A DNA stretch of 64,000 bases from Apoda limacodes (taxonomy: Eukaryota > Arthropoda > Insecta > Lepidoptera > Limacodidae), in the NCBI GenBank assembly GCA_946406115.1, contig OX291545.1, positions 23,865,153 through 23,929,152 of the forward strand. Reading direction: 5' to 3'. This document shows positions 46,090-57,411 of the stretch, in pieces. The notes under the pieces were generated by a model. That model saw nothing but the letters and a program-made list of their open reading frames with translations. It had not been told where the DNA came from and did no database searches. The position numbers and the translations under genes are program-made. Positions within the stretch are counted from its first letter, which is position 1. Each line of letters opens with the position of its first letter.

Positions 46090-49000
46090 GTAAGTGTATA
46101 TAAATAAAATGTTTCACGTCAATAATTTTAAGGGTGAAAGTACATGACAAAGTTGCATATTATTACTTACAATAAGTTTGTGATTTTGTTACCGAAATGC
46201 TTGATAAAGCTATACATTTTTTTTATATAAATATATCGTGGGGGTAAGTGTGTGTTTGACTTTATTGAAATTATTTCAGACACGGCCTTGAGGGGCTGGG
46301 CATTCAAAATTTCAAAAAAGTTAATCAACCACTCGTGACGTATTACCATTTCCTTAGGGTTCCGTAACCAAATGGTGCCAACAGGACCCTATTATTACTA
46401 AGCCTACGCTGTCTGTATGTCCGACCTTAATAGAGCTCTACCTTTTGAATCGTAGCAGGTGGATGGCTAAAATATTCAAAGAACATGACGGATTACTTAA
46501 CAAATAATAAAAATTAAAAAAGTAAAATTAAAGGGGGGAACCTCATACAAGACACATGTTTTCGTTGATTTTTTTCTATACTTTCAATGAAAAAAGAGGC
46601 AAACAATAATGCATCAGATAATTCAACTCCTGTCACCTGCACAAAACATGGGTCGAAATCTCCAAAAAAAATTTTTAAGTCTCATAAAAAGTGTCGATCA
46701 GCTGATTGAACTTAGTATGAAAGGGTATTTTTTTTTTGAGATTTCAGCCCATGTTCCGTTGGAAAACTTGTTCAGTATAAGGAGATAAATTAGCTCCTGC
46801 ATTTATTATTTGACCCTTTTGTTACACGTAGTATATGTATAAGGCAAAAATTATTCTTAGCTTGAAACTTGCAGTGGTTATATTGTGAGCCCCAAAGTGT
46901 AAAAACAATAATAAAAAACGACGAAGTGGGTGTTGTACACCAATTAGGTTAGGGTTCCGTAGAATAAGTATTATGGTAATTATCGATAAATAATTTATGA
47001 ACCGATTTTGATAGTTTTTATGCAGCCCTTTCATCGTAATTTCTTTCAGATTTTTATAATACGTGATATACAGAAATCTCAATTGCATTTTTAAAGCCCT
47101 ATACAAAAAACAACTTTTCATCTGTCGGTTTAATATATGGAAAGATACCACTTATTTTATTTTCCATAAAAAATCTGTATGATGGTTTACAAAAGCCACC
47201 TTACTGTGAAATTTCATGCGATGATTTTCATCGATGCAAAGGCTGTGACTTACGGACTGAAGGCAGTTTTTAAGGAACTCGTGGCCCTGTTGTATTGGAG
47301 AAGATACGCGAAGTTAAACAACGTCGGGCGTGGTCAGTCAATCATGGGTGACCGCCTAGTGGCATTTTTTTTTGTAAGTGTTCCTAAATTATTAGGTAGT
47401 ACGGAACTAACAGTGCGCGGGTCCGACTCGCACTTGTTCATTTTTTTTATTATTTGGTCCCAATAACCATCTCTACTAAGAAGGTCATTGTTTGGTCCAG
47501 ACTGTCCAGAGTTCGAAACCCCCGAAGTATATAACAACTTAATTACAGCCTAGTCAGTAGTTTTGGGGATGATTTGCCTATACAAAATGCTGCCGCAGGG
47601 AAACGACTAAGCTATGTAGGTACCCTCTAGTTATTGGACCTATATGTGTGTAATATACAGCCTCTTCACGCAGTGGCCCCGCATTTGCATTTGCGAAATA
47701 CTGTGCACAATAAAATCCATATGAATGCAAAAGTAACTCTGTCTGTCTGTCTGTCCGTTACCTCTTCACGCTTAGACCGGCACCCATTAAGATGAGATTT
47801 GGCATAGAGATAGTTTGAGTCCCGGGAAAGGACATAGACTACTTGAAAACGTCAAGTGTGAGTCTATTTTTTAGGGTTCCGTACCCAAAGGATAAAAAAC
47901 AGGACTCTATTACTAAGACTCCGCTGTCCATTCGTCCGTCTGTCTGTCACCAGGCTGTATCTCATAAAACTTGATAGTTAGACAGTTGAAATTTTCACAG
48001 AAGATGTTGGCGCTATAACAAAAGATACTAAAAAACAGAATAAAATAAATATTTAAGGGGGCGCCCATACATCAAACATGATTTTTTGCTCATGTCGCTC
48101 GAGTACCGGGGAAGGATACAGGCTATTTTAAAACGTCACGTCACGTGCGAGTTGATTTTTTTTCTATAATTGAGGAGTTGCCGTTGAAGTCCTACACCGA
48201 ATTTAGGCAGGGTGCAAAAGCTAAAAGCTAGTATTATATATAAGTACTTACCTAAGAAATAGATATACACTTCATTTTGTATTTTTTATTTATTCATTTC
48301 AGCATAGCGGTATTTTGCATAATTTTAGCGATGTTACCTGCAATATTGTCGCTAGTATTCACCTTAGCTTCCCCCCCTCCTGGACTAGAGACTGAAACCT
48401 CAGCGTTCTCCATGACTTTGCAGAAAAATGAGATAAAATGGATTTTGATGCAGCTTTTAAATATGTTGTTTTTTCCTATAGCAGCGATTGGCAGGTCAGT
48501 GTTACAAATTTTAAAAAATATTTTTATAAAACTTACAACTTGCTTTGTTGTTCTAAGGAAAGTTCGTTTTGAAAATTTCTGCTTACAGTAAAAATACCAC
48601 GGATAAAGGGTGCCATAGTTAGTTGTTATTAACTAAGTATATAGCTAAAAGGGATCCAGCCGATTCAGCCATATTGACGTGATAACGTCTCACTCCGCAG
48701 TTAGGTCACAGAATAGGGTGTTGAGATCTAATGTCTATGACCATCTATGAGTCTATGACTACAACAAAGTTCCGACATCCATATATGTCAGTAAAGGGTT
48801 GTCAAATAAAATAAAATACGAATTTATGTAAACAAACATTTAATTTAAATATATTGTTTGTGATAAATATAATATAAAATAAAGCCCTGTAATAAATCTT
48901 TATTTTGTATTCTTCTGGCGTGCTCCATAACCATCAGGTTATGGGCCCAGAATAACGCGATGCAAACAGTAACAATAAAAGTTATGTCAATGTAAAATCG

Positions 49001-52000
49001 CTGAACATGGAACTATGATACATGGAAATTACATGCACAGGCTGTTTTAATAAAGGCAGGATTATGAAGCCATATTGAAAATACGCCTGAAGATAAAAAC
49101 CAAGATTTATTAGCCAGGTCAGAACTATACTTACTCATTTCGCCATCCGAATTAAGGCAAGTAAATAATTGTAACAGCGCCAAAGATGTTTGGGATATTT
49201 TAGCAGTTTAAGTAAAGGGCTTGCAAGAAAGGCATCATTGCTGAAACAGTTGATTTTAATGAAGATGTGACCTGAAAGGGATGTCAGGGAATATCTAAAT
49301 AACTTTATGAATATGGTCGACAAGTTAAAACAATGGACATAGATATTAACAATGACCTTTAGTCCATTGTCATTTTATACAGCTTGCCACATAGCTTTGA
49401 AAATTTTCGGATTGCAATTGAGACACGTGACAAATTACCCTCTCCAGAAGAACTTAAAATCAAAATAATTGAAGAGAGTGAAGCAAGAAACAATATTCAC
49501 GTTGAAGAAAACGACACTGCTTTATTAACTCGTAAAACCAAAAGTAAATTTAAATTAAAAGGATCTTTTAATGATAAAAGTACACCAAAATGTAAATATT
49601 GCAAGAAAAAGTTTCATAAATCAGAAGATTGTTGGTTTAAGCCCAAAACTGCGACAAACCATCAACAGAGATTATCAGTTGAAGAATGCTTAAGCACTTC
49701 TGAAACAAAACAGATGGTGCCTTGACAGCGGATGCACATCTCATATGTGTTTTGATAAAAACTTATTTAATGAATCAAACTACGATGAACAAACAGACAA
49801 GTTTAAGTTAGCATCCAATGACAACTTTACAAATATAGCCGGAAAAGGTACGATTTCATTTTATCAAAATGGCATTAAGATGAACTTGATGAATGCCTTG
49901 TATGTACCCAGCTGTCAACTAATTTAGTATCTGTTTCTAAATTAACAGATAATGGATGCAGTGTATATTTTAATCATAATAGAGCAAATATTAAAAATAA
50001 ATTTGGAAAAACGATTTTAGTAGCAAATAAAGAAACTTCATGACTGAAAAATCATTTGGCCTAAAGGAAATAGACAAATGGCATATAAAATTAGCACATA
50101 ACACACACAAAGGTGTCAACTTCAATGATGATGAAAAATTATCAGAATGTGATGTATGTGTAAAAGAAAAAATGAATCGACTTCCATTTCAAGTAAAGGA
50201 ATCGAAGGAATCGAATACTAAGAAATTAGAGATAATCCATTCAGACGTCTGTGTGTCAATGCTCATAGAAAGTAAAGCTGGAAATAAATATTTCGTTACA
50301 TTCATTGATGACTACAGCCGATACACAAAAGTATATTTTTTTAGAAACAAGAACCAAGTTTTAGAAAAATTTAAACAATATAAAGCTGAAGTCGAAAATT
50401 TTACTGGAAATAAAATAAAGTATTTACAATCAGATAGTGGTACTGAATATATAAATAGAGAATTTGATTCATTCCTTACAAACTGCGGAGTCATACGAAG
50501 ACTGAGTGCTCCATATACGCCGCAGCAAAACGGCGTTGCAGAAAGAAAGAACAGAACACTGCAAGAAAAGGCGCGTTGCTTGCTAATTCAAGCTAACATG
50601 CCGGAAACATTTTGGGCTGACGCGATATTCATTGATGACTACAGCCGATACACAAAAGTATATTTTATTAGAAACAAGAACCAAGTTTTAGAAAAATTTA
50701 AACAATATAAAGCTGAAGTCGAAAATTTTACTGGAAATAAAATAAAGTATTTACAATCAGATAGTGGTACTGAATATATAAATAGAGAATTTGATTCATT
50801 ACTTACAAACTGCGGAGTCATTCGAAGACTGAGCGCTCCATATACGCCGCAGCAAAATGGCGTTGCAGAAAGAAAGAACAGAACACTGCAAGAAAAGGCG
50901 CGTCGCTTGCTAATTCAAGCTAACATGCCGGAAACATTTTGGGCTGACGCGATATTAACTGCTAACTACATTACTAACAGAGTAGCTACCAAATCAAAAC
51001 AAAATAAATCTCCTTTTGAAAAATACGTTGGACACGTACCATCAGTAAATCATTTTCACATTTTTGGAGCTAAAACATTTGTTTTAAACAAACAAAGGAA
51101 CAAGAAATTTCTTTGCGAAAAACGAATATGACGAGTCTAGTGATGAATGGCAAGAAGCCATCAGGGAAGAGATAAAGGCTCATTTAAAAACAATACTTGG
51201 GAAATTATTGAAAAGAATTCAAAGGACAATATAGTTTCATGTAAAATGATACTCAAAGAAAAAATTGGTAAAAACAGAGAAGTTGAACGAAAGAAAGCCA
51301 GATTAGTGGCAAGAGGATTCAACCAAATATATGGCATTGATTACAATGAAACATATGCACCTGTGACCAGATTAAAATCTATAAGATTGCTTTTAGCTAT
51401 GGCTGCAGAAGAGAATCTCAAAGTCCACCAAATGGACGTTACAACTTTAAATTTAAAAATTATTATTAAATTTAAATGGAGAGCTAAAAGAGAGAATTAT
51501 TATGGAAAAGCCTAAAAATTTAGAAAAATACCTGATATTATAACAACAGAACGCATAAAGAACCCATTAATACACAGAAAAGCAAAAAAAATGCTACAGA
51601 AAATAAAACAACCTGGAAAAGAAAAGGTTTGCAAATTGACAAAAGCACTTTATGGCCTTAAACAGTCAGGACGAGAATGGTACAACAAACTAGATAGCGC
51701 TTTGAAGAAAAATGATTTCTATTCATCTGAAGCAGACCTCTGTCTGTTTATTCAGATGAAAGGGGGAGAGAAACTAGTGATAGCTATTTACGTTGACGAC
51801 GTCATAATGGCATGTTCCAAAATAGAAGACATAACGTGGATTAAAGATATTCTAAAAAGAAATTTTGAAATGAAGGATTTAAAAGAAATTAATTACTCTC
51901 TTGGAATACACTTCGAAACGAAAGAAGGAAAAATATGTGCAAGCCAAAAAGAGTACATAAATAAAATGGTTAAAAATTTTTGGATTTGAAGATTTCAAGT

Positions 52001-55000
52001 CATGTAACACAACAATGATTCATGGTTTAAAATTAGAAAAGAACATTAAGATATCAGATGAAGAAAAGAATCTGCCATATCGGAATCTAATAGGTTCGTT
52101 AATGTATTTGGCTATAGCTACTAGACCGGATATCATGTTTCCTGTATCCTATTTAAGCCAATTTAACAATAGCTATGCAAATGAACATTGGCAACAAGCA
52201 AAAAGAGTACTTAGATATTCAAAAGGTACTCAAAACCAAACTATGACTTTTGAGAAGAAAAATAAATTAATAGAAGGCTTTACAGATGCAGATTGGGCCA
52301 GCTATAAAATTGATCGCAAATCCATATCTGGATATTGTTTTATTTATGGAGGAACTCTTATAAGTTGGGAGACCCGAAAACAGAGATCAGTAGCACTTTC
52401 AACAGCAGAGGCTGAGTACACTGCTTTAACAGAATGCTCTAAAGAAGCCTTGCATATTTTGCAACTGTGTAAACACCTGCGAATTCCTCAAACTAAGATG
52501 ATCATATGGAATGATAATAAAGCAGCTCAAACAATAGCCAATAACAAAATTGTTAGAAGGAAAACAAAACACATTGACTTGAGAATACATTTCATAAGAG
52601 ATGTCATAGAAAAAGGAATGGTACTGCTGAAGTATAAGCCAACCGATGAGATGCCAGCAGACATTTTTACAAAGGCACTCCCAGCACCAAAATTGAGACA
52701 ATTACTTTCTCAAAAGGGACTGGTAGTGAGGGGGAGTGTTGAGATCTAATGTCTATGACCATCTATGAGTCTATGACTACAACAAAGTTCCGACATCCAT
52801 ATATGTCAGAAAATGGTTGTTAAATAAAATAAAATATGAATTTATGTAAACAAACTTTTAATTTAAATATATTGTTTGTGATAAATATAATATAAAATAA
52901 AGCCCTGTAATAAATCTTTATATTGTATTCTTCTGGCGTGCTCCATAACCATCATAGGGGATAGGATGGTTAGGTCTAGCCCAGGTACATGTTCAAAACA
53001 ATTGCATTACGAAACTTCTCGTATCTCTGTCGACTTCTGTCTTTCGCTATATATTCTATTTGCAAACTATAGCAATAAATATTTGACGATAAATTTTACT
53101 TGCATTGATGCGTTCACGTAGGACTAGCTATCTTAATATATATAAATCTCGTGTCACAATGTTTGTCCTCAATGGACTCCTAAACTACTAAACCGATTTT
53201 GATCAAACTTCGTAAATATCTGTTATTTGATCCAACTTAAAAGATAGGATAGTTTTTATCTCGATATGTCAAGTTTTTTTTTTTTTTTTTTTTTATACCA
53301 CTAAGGTGGCAAACAAGCCTACGGTCCGCCTGATGGTAAGCGGTCACCGTAGCCTATGGACGCTTGCAACACTAGGGGCATCACTCGCGCGTTGCCGACC
53401 CTTCAGAAATCTAATAACTTCTTTTTTGAAGAACCCCATACTGTAGTCCTTAGAGAAAACCTTGGCAGGGAGCTCATTCCACAACCCAAGGGTTCGCGGG
53501 AGGAAGTTTCTCTGAAACCGCACTGTACGCGACCATTTTGGTTCCAAAGTGTGAGAATGAATTCCCTGTCGATGGCGAGCGGTGCGATGGTAGAAAGTAG
53601 CCGTGGGCATCATTTCGAACAATTCCTCAGAACACAATCCATTGTACAAGCGGTAGAACACACACAGGGAGGCAAAGTCTCTTCTCAGACTTAAGGGCTC
53701 GATACCGCAAGTGAGTTTGGGATCGTCGACAATTCTCACAGCCCGTCGTTGAACCGAGTCAAAAGGGTCAAGCTGGTATCCGGGTGCACCCGCCCAGAGA
53801 TGGCAGCAGTACTCCAATGGGGCCGGACTTGCGACTTGTAAAGTAGCAACCTTTGCCCCGACGTGAAGTACTGCTTCGCTCTGTTGAGTACACCAAGTTT
53901 TTTGGACGCCAGCTTTACCTTGTCTAGCAAATGATCTCGGAACTGAACATCGCTGGAGATGTCAACGCCAAGGATCCCAATGCTCTTGGAGATGGAGAGG
54001 GGAGTGTTCTGGAATTGTGGGACTACAGTGAATGGGGTTTTCTTAGCGGTGAACGCGCAGACTTGTGTCTTTGAAGGGTTGAATCGGACCAAGTTTTCCC
54101 GCCCCCAGTCAGAGACCTTGGACAGACCGATCTCGATTTGAGACACAAGTTCTTCACGCTTTTCCTCCACAACGGAACGTGGGATGCTTGCACGGCCCGT
54201 GTAATAAGCGTCTCCAGTACTGTCATCTGCATAGCAATGTATGTTGTTGATGTCCAACATATCATTGATGTGCAGTAGGAACAGCGTAGGAGACAGCACA
54301 GAGCCTTGCGGGACACCAGCATTAATGTCCATGCTATCAGAGCAACTACCGTCAACTACGGCTCGTATGCTTCTGCCGGACAAAAAGCTAGCCACCCATT
54401 TGCACAAACCCTCGGGCACTCCGTAAGAAGGCAACTTCGATAGAAGACCCCGGTGCCAGACCCGATCGAACGCCTTCGCTATGTCTAGGCTACATGCCAA
54501 TGCCTCCCCCTGACTCTCAATGGCTAGTGCCCATCGGTGTGTGAGATACACTAGAAGGTCACCAGTTGAGCGACCGTGGCGTAAGCCATATTGACGGTCA
54601 CTGATCAGGTCGTGTTTTTCTAGGTATCTCAAAAGCTGTGTGTTGATCACACGCTCCATCACCTTGGAGAGGAGAGAGGTTATAGCGATAGGCCTGTAAT
54701 TCGATGGATCTGATCTATCGCCCTTTTTGGGCACCGGGTGCACATTTGCAGTCTTCCATGAAGACGGAAATTGCCTAGTGTGGTAGGAAAGCGTGAAGAG
54801 GCGCGTGAGTACAGGACATAACTCAGGAGCACACTGCTTAAGCACCACTGCTGGTATGCCGTCTGGCCCACTCGACTTATGAACGTCTAGGGAAAGCAAC
54901 GCCCGCCGGACCTCGCGCTGTGTTATAGAGATTTCCGGCATGGTCTTACCGCACCACGGTAAAGTAGGTGGTACAGCGCCTTCGTCGTTCACATTCGAGT

Positions 55001-57411
55001 TAGAGGCAAAGAGACTGCCCAATAGATCGGCTTTCTCTTTTGCACTGTGGGCCAAGTCACCATCGGTCTTTCGCAGTGGTGGTAACGACGACTGGCAGAA
55101 GTTCCCCTCGGCAGCTCTAGCAAGCGACCAGAAAGCACGACTCCCAGAAGGATAGCTCGCAAGTGCGAGCCGGACTCGGGCACTATAGGTAAAAACCAAC
55201 TTTCGCCGGGTACAGAGGGACGGCAGCGGAACAACGTTCGCCGGGACAGCTAGTATCTTATATATCTATCTAGTTATATATTTATTGGGTAATTCTTTAC
55301 TTTCCAAGAACGTGAGATTTTTACGTAATAAAAATTTATATACTAGTTACATACATGCGAATAGTAAAACATATGACAGACAGAAAATGGTCAAATAGGT
55401 ACATGTATTATTTTTGTATATTGACATCCATTCTTTGAAGCTTGAACTACAAAAACATAACCAAAGAGAATCTAATCACGACAATACAGGTAGATATATA
55501 AAAAAGCATACCTAAATAAATATTAGCATCGGTAGCTCCTCTCTAGAATAATGTTTAGAAAAAAAAAATTGGTTAATTTTAAATTGTCTTATGTAGATAC
55601 TGTCACCAAATATTTTGGTGGGTGGAAGCCGTTTGCGCATGTCGGGAGCAAGACTACGAGCGGACACACGCGGCTCTGATGCAGGCTAAAGCCCCATCGC
55701 CCCAGGAGCTTTACCTGTTCCTTCAGTCCTTCATCCATGCCGCGCCGCATGCAGTTCTTAACATCTACATCTTGATGACCCTGTACCCAAGCCCCACGTA
55801 TGAAAAAGGTTCGTATATTGGTTATTTATTACACAATAGCTTATGACCGCGTTAAACTCGGTTATCAGCGTGGGATCTCTATTGTTAACTCTATCTAATC
55901 TAACTATTATAGTAAGGAAGTTTGCTATAGCAAGCAACAGCTGTAGCCATAGGAATCTAGTAATAATTATTCCTACAAGAACATTTGAATTTTCCTTGCC
56001 ATAAAATGTAGCCTATGTGTTAATTCAGGTTATAAGCTATCTTTATTCCAAATTTAAGGCAAATCGGTGCAGTTGTTGTAGCGTTAAGAACATTAACAAA
56101 CATACTAACTAATAAGTGGTAGACTTAATTTATTATTTCAGTTCCCTTAGTAAAACAAGGAACCCTTATAAGTTCACTTCGTCGGACTGTCTGGTCCTTG
56201 ACTGTCACAATCGTCTTTAGACCTGATATATACATAGTTTTCTACTTTTAGTTGCAGTCCAAGCAGTGAGTATCATTGCCTCGTCATTGAGAATGGCCAG
56301 CACAGCTGTTCTATACAGAAGATTTGAAAGAGAAAAACTGTGCGGACGAAAATATCCATGGGGCAATTCAGCACTGAAGGAAACTGGAACCACTGAAGCG
56401 GAAAAACAAAATAACAACAATAAAGAAGAAAACGAAGAAGATCATATTTATGAACCTTTAATGAAAAAACAAACGACCTCTCCCCAAAAATCAACAGAGA
56501 GCAGAAAACAAGTGAGCAGCGACTTGATCGATTTTTCCCCAAGAATTTCAGAATTCTTGAGAGATATAACTAGTTCGGATACCAGTTCAGATTATTCTCC
56601 ACAAATGCCCGATGTTATATCTGGTCAACCAGTTTATGATAGCGATGATGAGTATGTAAGACCCGTATCTATAATAAGCCGGGTAGCACCTTTACGGCGA
56701 GATACACAGTATACTATACAAGATGTTGACGTACCGCCTCCCCCAACGATGTCCGCGCCCCGACCAGGCTCTATAGCTGTGTGGGCCGGAAGGTTAGTAG
56801 AAAATGCAGAGTCTATACCTACTTGGCTTTCTGCTCCTCCTAGGAGGAAGCATGTGGAAGTAATCCAAGATGAGCCAGATATTCCACGTCGTATTCCTAG
56901 ATCTTACAAGCGAGGTCTAGAACCACAAGATATAACAACTGCTTTAGTACATTATTTAGGATGGTACCTATTCTTCGTGTCTCGTCTTCTCTCTCTAGCA
57001 GCGTTCTTCAATTTTCAAGTGGCAGCTGCAGTTGTAGTTTTATTCTGCCATTATCAAGTGATGCTTTTGTTTCTAATAGTGCCTCAAGCCAGTACTGTGA
57101 AGAGGGGATTTTATATATTTTTGTCGTTTATTTATTTGTTTTGTTTAATGGAGTTTAAGGTGCGATTTCGTCATGTACGGGTGTGGCATGTATTTTGGTT
57201 CTTAGTGTGTACCGCAGAGACGATTATTTTCACCGCTCTTTGGGCGACCATTAATAACTCATTGCACCATTGGTGGAAAGACTATGTTATCAAAATAATA
57301 CTTATTAGTTTGTTATTAAGTTATATATGTTTACTTTTTTATTTCGTTTATTTAAAGCCAAAAGAAACTATTGTGCATATTAATAATAATAAAAATAATG
57401 ACGTCTCTTAA
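45908..57411 (+). CDS. XK-related (XKR) membrane protein, four exons
   Basis: Exons 45908-46089, 48303-48494, 55597-55808 and 56252-57411 join in phases 2, 2 and 1 with GT-AG borders, giving about 581 residues. XKR proteins are multi-pass plasma-membrane proteins; some (XKR4/8/9 in vertebrates, CED-8 in worm) are caspase-activated phospholipid scramblases. Hydrophobic segments occur in exons 1 (ACGGLILYLTFICFDFALI) and 2 (IAVFCIILAMLPAILSLVF). The XKR-typical core is in exon 3 (PSPQELYLFLQSFIHAAPHA, VLNIYILMTLY). Exon 4 has another membrane segment, a long hydrophilic insert (about 225-420), then at least five more membrane segments. Exon 4 could start 6 nt later (56258). The resemblance is to XKR4/6-type proteins; the exact orthologue is uncertain. 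Confidence 0.88.
46350..46430 (+). repeat. GGGTTCCG-type dispersed repeat
   Basis: TTAGGGTTCCGTAACCAAAT and ACCCTATTATTACTAAG, then a CTGTCTGTATGTCCG run. Same family as 47868-47990. Confidence 0.5.
47309..47363 (+). repeat. 5S rRNA-derived sequence (SINE head)
   Basis: GAAGTTAAACAACGTCGGGC GTGGTCAGT and ATGGGTGACCGCCT closely follow the 3' half of insect 5S rRNA, including the box C part of the internal promoter. The 5' half is absent and a poly(T) tract follows. It is embedded between two GGGTTCCG/GTCCGACTCGCAC repeat pieces, in XKR intron 1. Confidence 0.75.
47690..47990 (+). repeat. Two adjoining dispersed repeats
   Basis: AAAGTAACTCTGTCTGTCTG, CCTCTTCACGCTTAGACCGG and GAGATTTGGCATAGAGATAG (family of 61665), then GGGTTCCGTACCCAAAGGAT. 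Both are widespread in this window. Confidence 0.6.
48303..48494 (+). CDS. XKR exon 2
   Basis: 192 nt after acceptor CATTTCAG. Membrane segment, SPPPGLETE loop, then MQLLNMLFFPIAAIG; donor AG|GTCAGT. Confidence 0.88.
48719..48936 (+). repeat. copia 5' LTR
   Basis: TGTTGAGATCTAATG ... CTCCATAACCATCA. Preceded by TAGGG (48714-48718). Confidence 0.96.
48937..48950 (+). other. copia primer-binding site
   Basis: GGTTATGGGCCCAG immediately downstream of the LTR, complementary to an internal portion of initiator tRNA-Met. This is known for copia-type priming by a tRNA half. Confidence 0.85.
48990..49725 (+). pseudogene. copia gag (broken)
   Basis: Scattered frames up to 49383, then a clean stretch with SLPHSFENFRIAIETRDKLP and the CCHC zinc knuckle CKYCKKKFHKSEDC. 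Confidence 0.8.
49715..49930 (+). pseudogene. copia protease region
   Basis: CLDSGCTSHMCFDKNLFNES carries the DSG active-site motif, then KGTISFYQNG and LYVPSCQ. The frame is shifted relative to gag. Confidence 0.8.
50040..51131 (+). pseudogene. copia integrase with duplicated catalytic core
   Basis: A 363-codon open frame. WHIKLAHNTHKG and CDVCVKEKM (zinc-binding part), then the core FIDDYSRYTKVYF, QSDSGTEYINREF, RLSAPYTPQQNGVAERKNRT and MPETFWADA. The core occurs twice in frame. The frame ends at HIFGAKTFVLNKQ, where the rest of integrase is deleted and RT sequence begins (EWQEAIREEIKA) in another frame. Confidence 0.92.
50301..50954 (+). repeat. In-frame 327-bp tandem duplication in integrase
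   Basis: Units 50301-50627 and 50628-50954, each 109 codons from FIDDYSRY to TFWADAI, with only a few substitutions between them. Confidence 0.93.
51147..51989 (+). pseudogene. copia reverse transcriptase (two frames)
   Basis: NTWEIIEKN, KKARLVARGFNQIYGIDYNE and HQMDVTT; then KALYGLKQSGREWYN and the catalytic YVDD (IAIYVDDVIMAC). A small AT-rich insertion near 51438 destroys the segment after DVTT. Confidence 0.9.
52015..52749 (+). pseudogene. copia RNase H region
   Basis: YRNLIGSLMYLAIATRPDIM, GFTDADWASYKIDRKSISGY, STAEAEYTALTECSKEALHI, DNKAAQTIANN and TKHIDLRIHFIRD. A frameshift separates it from RT. It runs into the start of the 3' LTR. Confidence 0.92.
52737..52954 (+). repeat. copia 3' LTR
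   Basis: Same 218-bp sequence as the 5' LTR with six differences; followed by TAGGG. Confidence 0.96.
53130..53275 (+). repeat. Dispersed repeat split by the LINE (left part)
   Basis: ATATAAATCTCGTGTCACAA, ACTCCTAAACTACTAAACCG and AGGATAGTTTTTATCTCGAT. The matching right part, ending CGCCGGGACAGCTAGTAT, lies at 55190-55256. The LINE therefore probably inserted into it. Confidence 0.5.
53276..55165 (-). mobile_element. 5'-truncated LINE (CR1/jockey group)
   Basis: On minus: a partial ORF2 and the 3'UTR, ending in a tail of about 18 A (T-run at 53276-53293). The reverse transcriptase is largely open (53736-55199 in one frame, with a shift near 53820 to the C-terminal part). The repeated 3' end recurs at 1657, 6799, 31715 and 62690. 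Sits antisense in XKR intron 2. Confidence 0.9.
53344..55160 (-). pseudogene. LINE ORF2 reverse transcriptase, partial
   Basis: Motifs in order: VHKSSGPDGIPAVVLKQCAP, NYRPIAITSLLSKVMERVIN, QYGLRHGRSTGDLLVYL, SLDIAKAFDRVWHRGLLSKL, INAGVPQGSVLSPTLFLLHI, the catalytic CYADDSTGDAYY, and the C-terminal FYRLYNGLCSEELFEMMP. The endonuclease domain is missing (5' truncation), and one frameshift lies near the C-terminus. The first residues of the longest frame (before about LASYPSGSR) come from the adjoining repeat, not the LINE. Confidence 0.9.
55597..55808 (+). CDS. XKR exon 3
   Basis: 212 nt after acceptor TATGTAG. Reads YCHQIFWWVEAVCACREQDY and ends SPTYEK; donor G|GTTCGT is weak but phase-consistent. 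Confidence 0.85.
55845..56115 (-). repeat. Dispersed lepidopteran repeat in XKR intron 3
   Basis: CTCGGTTATCAGCGTGGGAT, GTTTGCTATAGCAAGCAACA and CGGTGCAGTTGTTGTAGCG: same family as 41887 and 61665, strongly diverged. Confidence 0.5.
56252..57411 (+). CDS. XKR exon 4 (C-terminal half)
   Basis: 1160 nt. VQAVSIIASSLRMASTAVLY, the hydrophilic insert with VIQDEPDIPRR, then LVHYLGWYLFFVSRLLSLAA and further membrane segments; stop TAA at 57409-57411. Confidence 0.92.

Larger units (their letters stand above)
48719..52954 (+). mobile_element. Ty1/copia LTR retrotransposon, structurally complete but coding-dead
   Basis: 4236 bp with two 218-bp LTRs (48719-48936, 52737-52954) that differ at 6 positions by eye. 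It is flanked by the 5-bp duplication TAGGG. The primer site GGTTATGGGCCCAG directly after the 5' LTR fits an internal part of initiator tRNA-Met, as in Drosophila copia. A purine run (GTGAGGGGGAG) precedes the 3' LTR. Order: gag, protease, integrase, RT, RNase H. Several frameshifts, an internal deletion and a tandem duplication show it is not autonomous. It lies in XKR intron 2, same strand. Confidence 0.96.

Noticed and set aside
47309..47363. Functional 5S rRNA gene
   Set aside because: Only the 3' half is present and it has substitutions in the conserved promoter region.
47179..47466. 95-codon plus frame in XKR intron 1
   Set aside because: Runs through the 5S-like and GTCCGACTCGCAC repeat modules; no protein similarity seen.
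55160..55234. Extension of the LINE reverse-transcriptase frame to 55199 and beyond
   Set aside because: The sequence there (GTGCGAGCCGGACTCG) belongs to a separate dispersed repeat, so the extra N-terminal residues are accidental.
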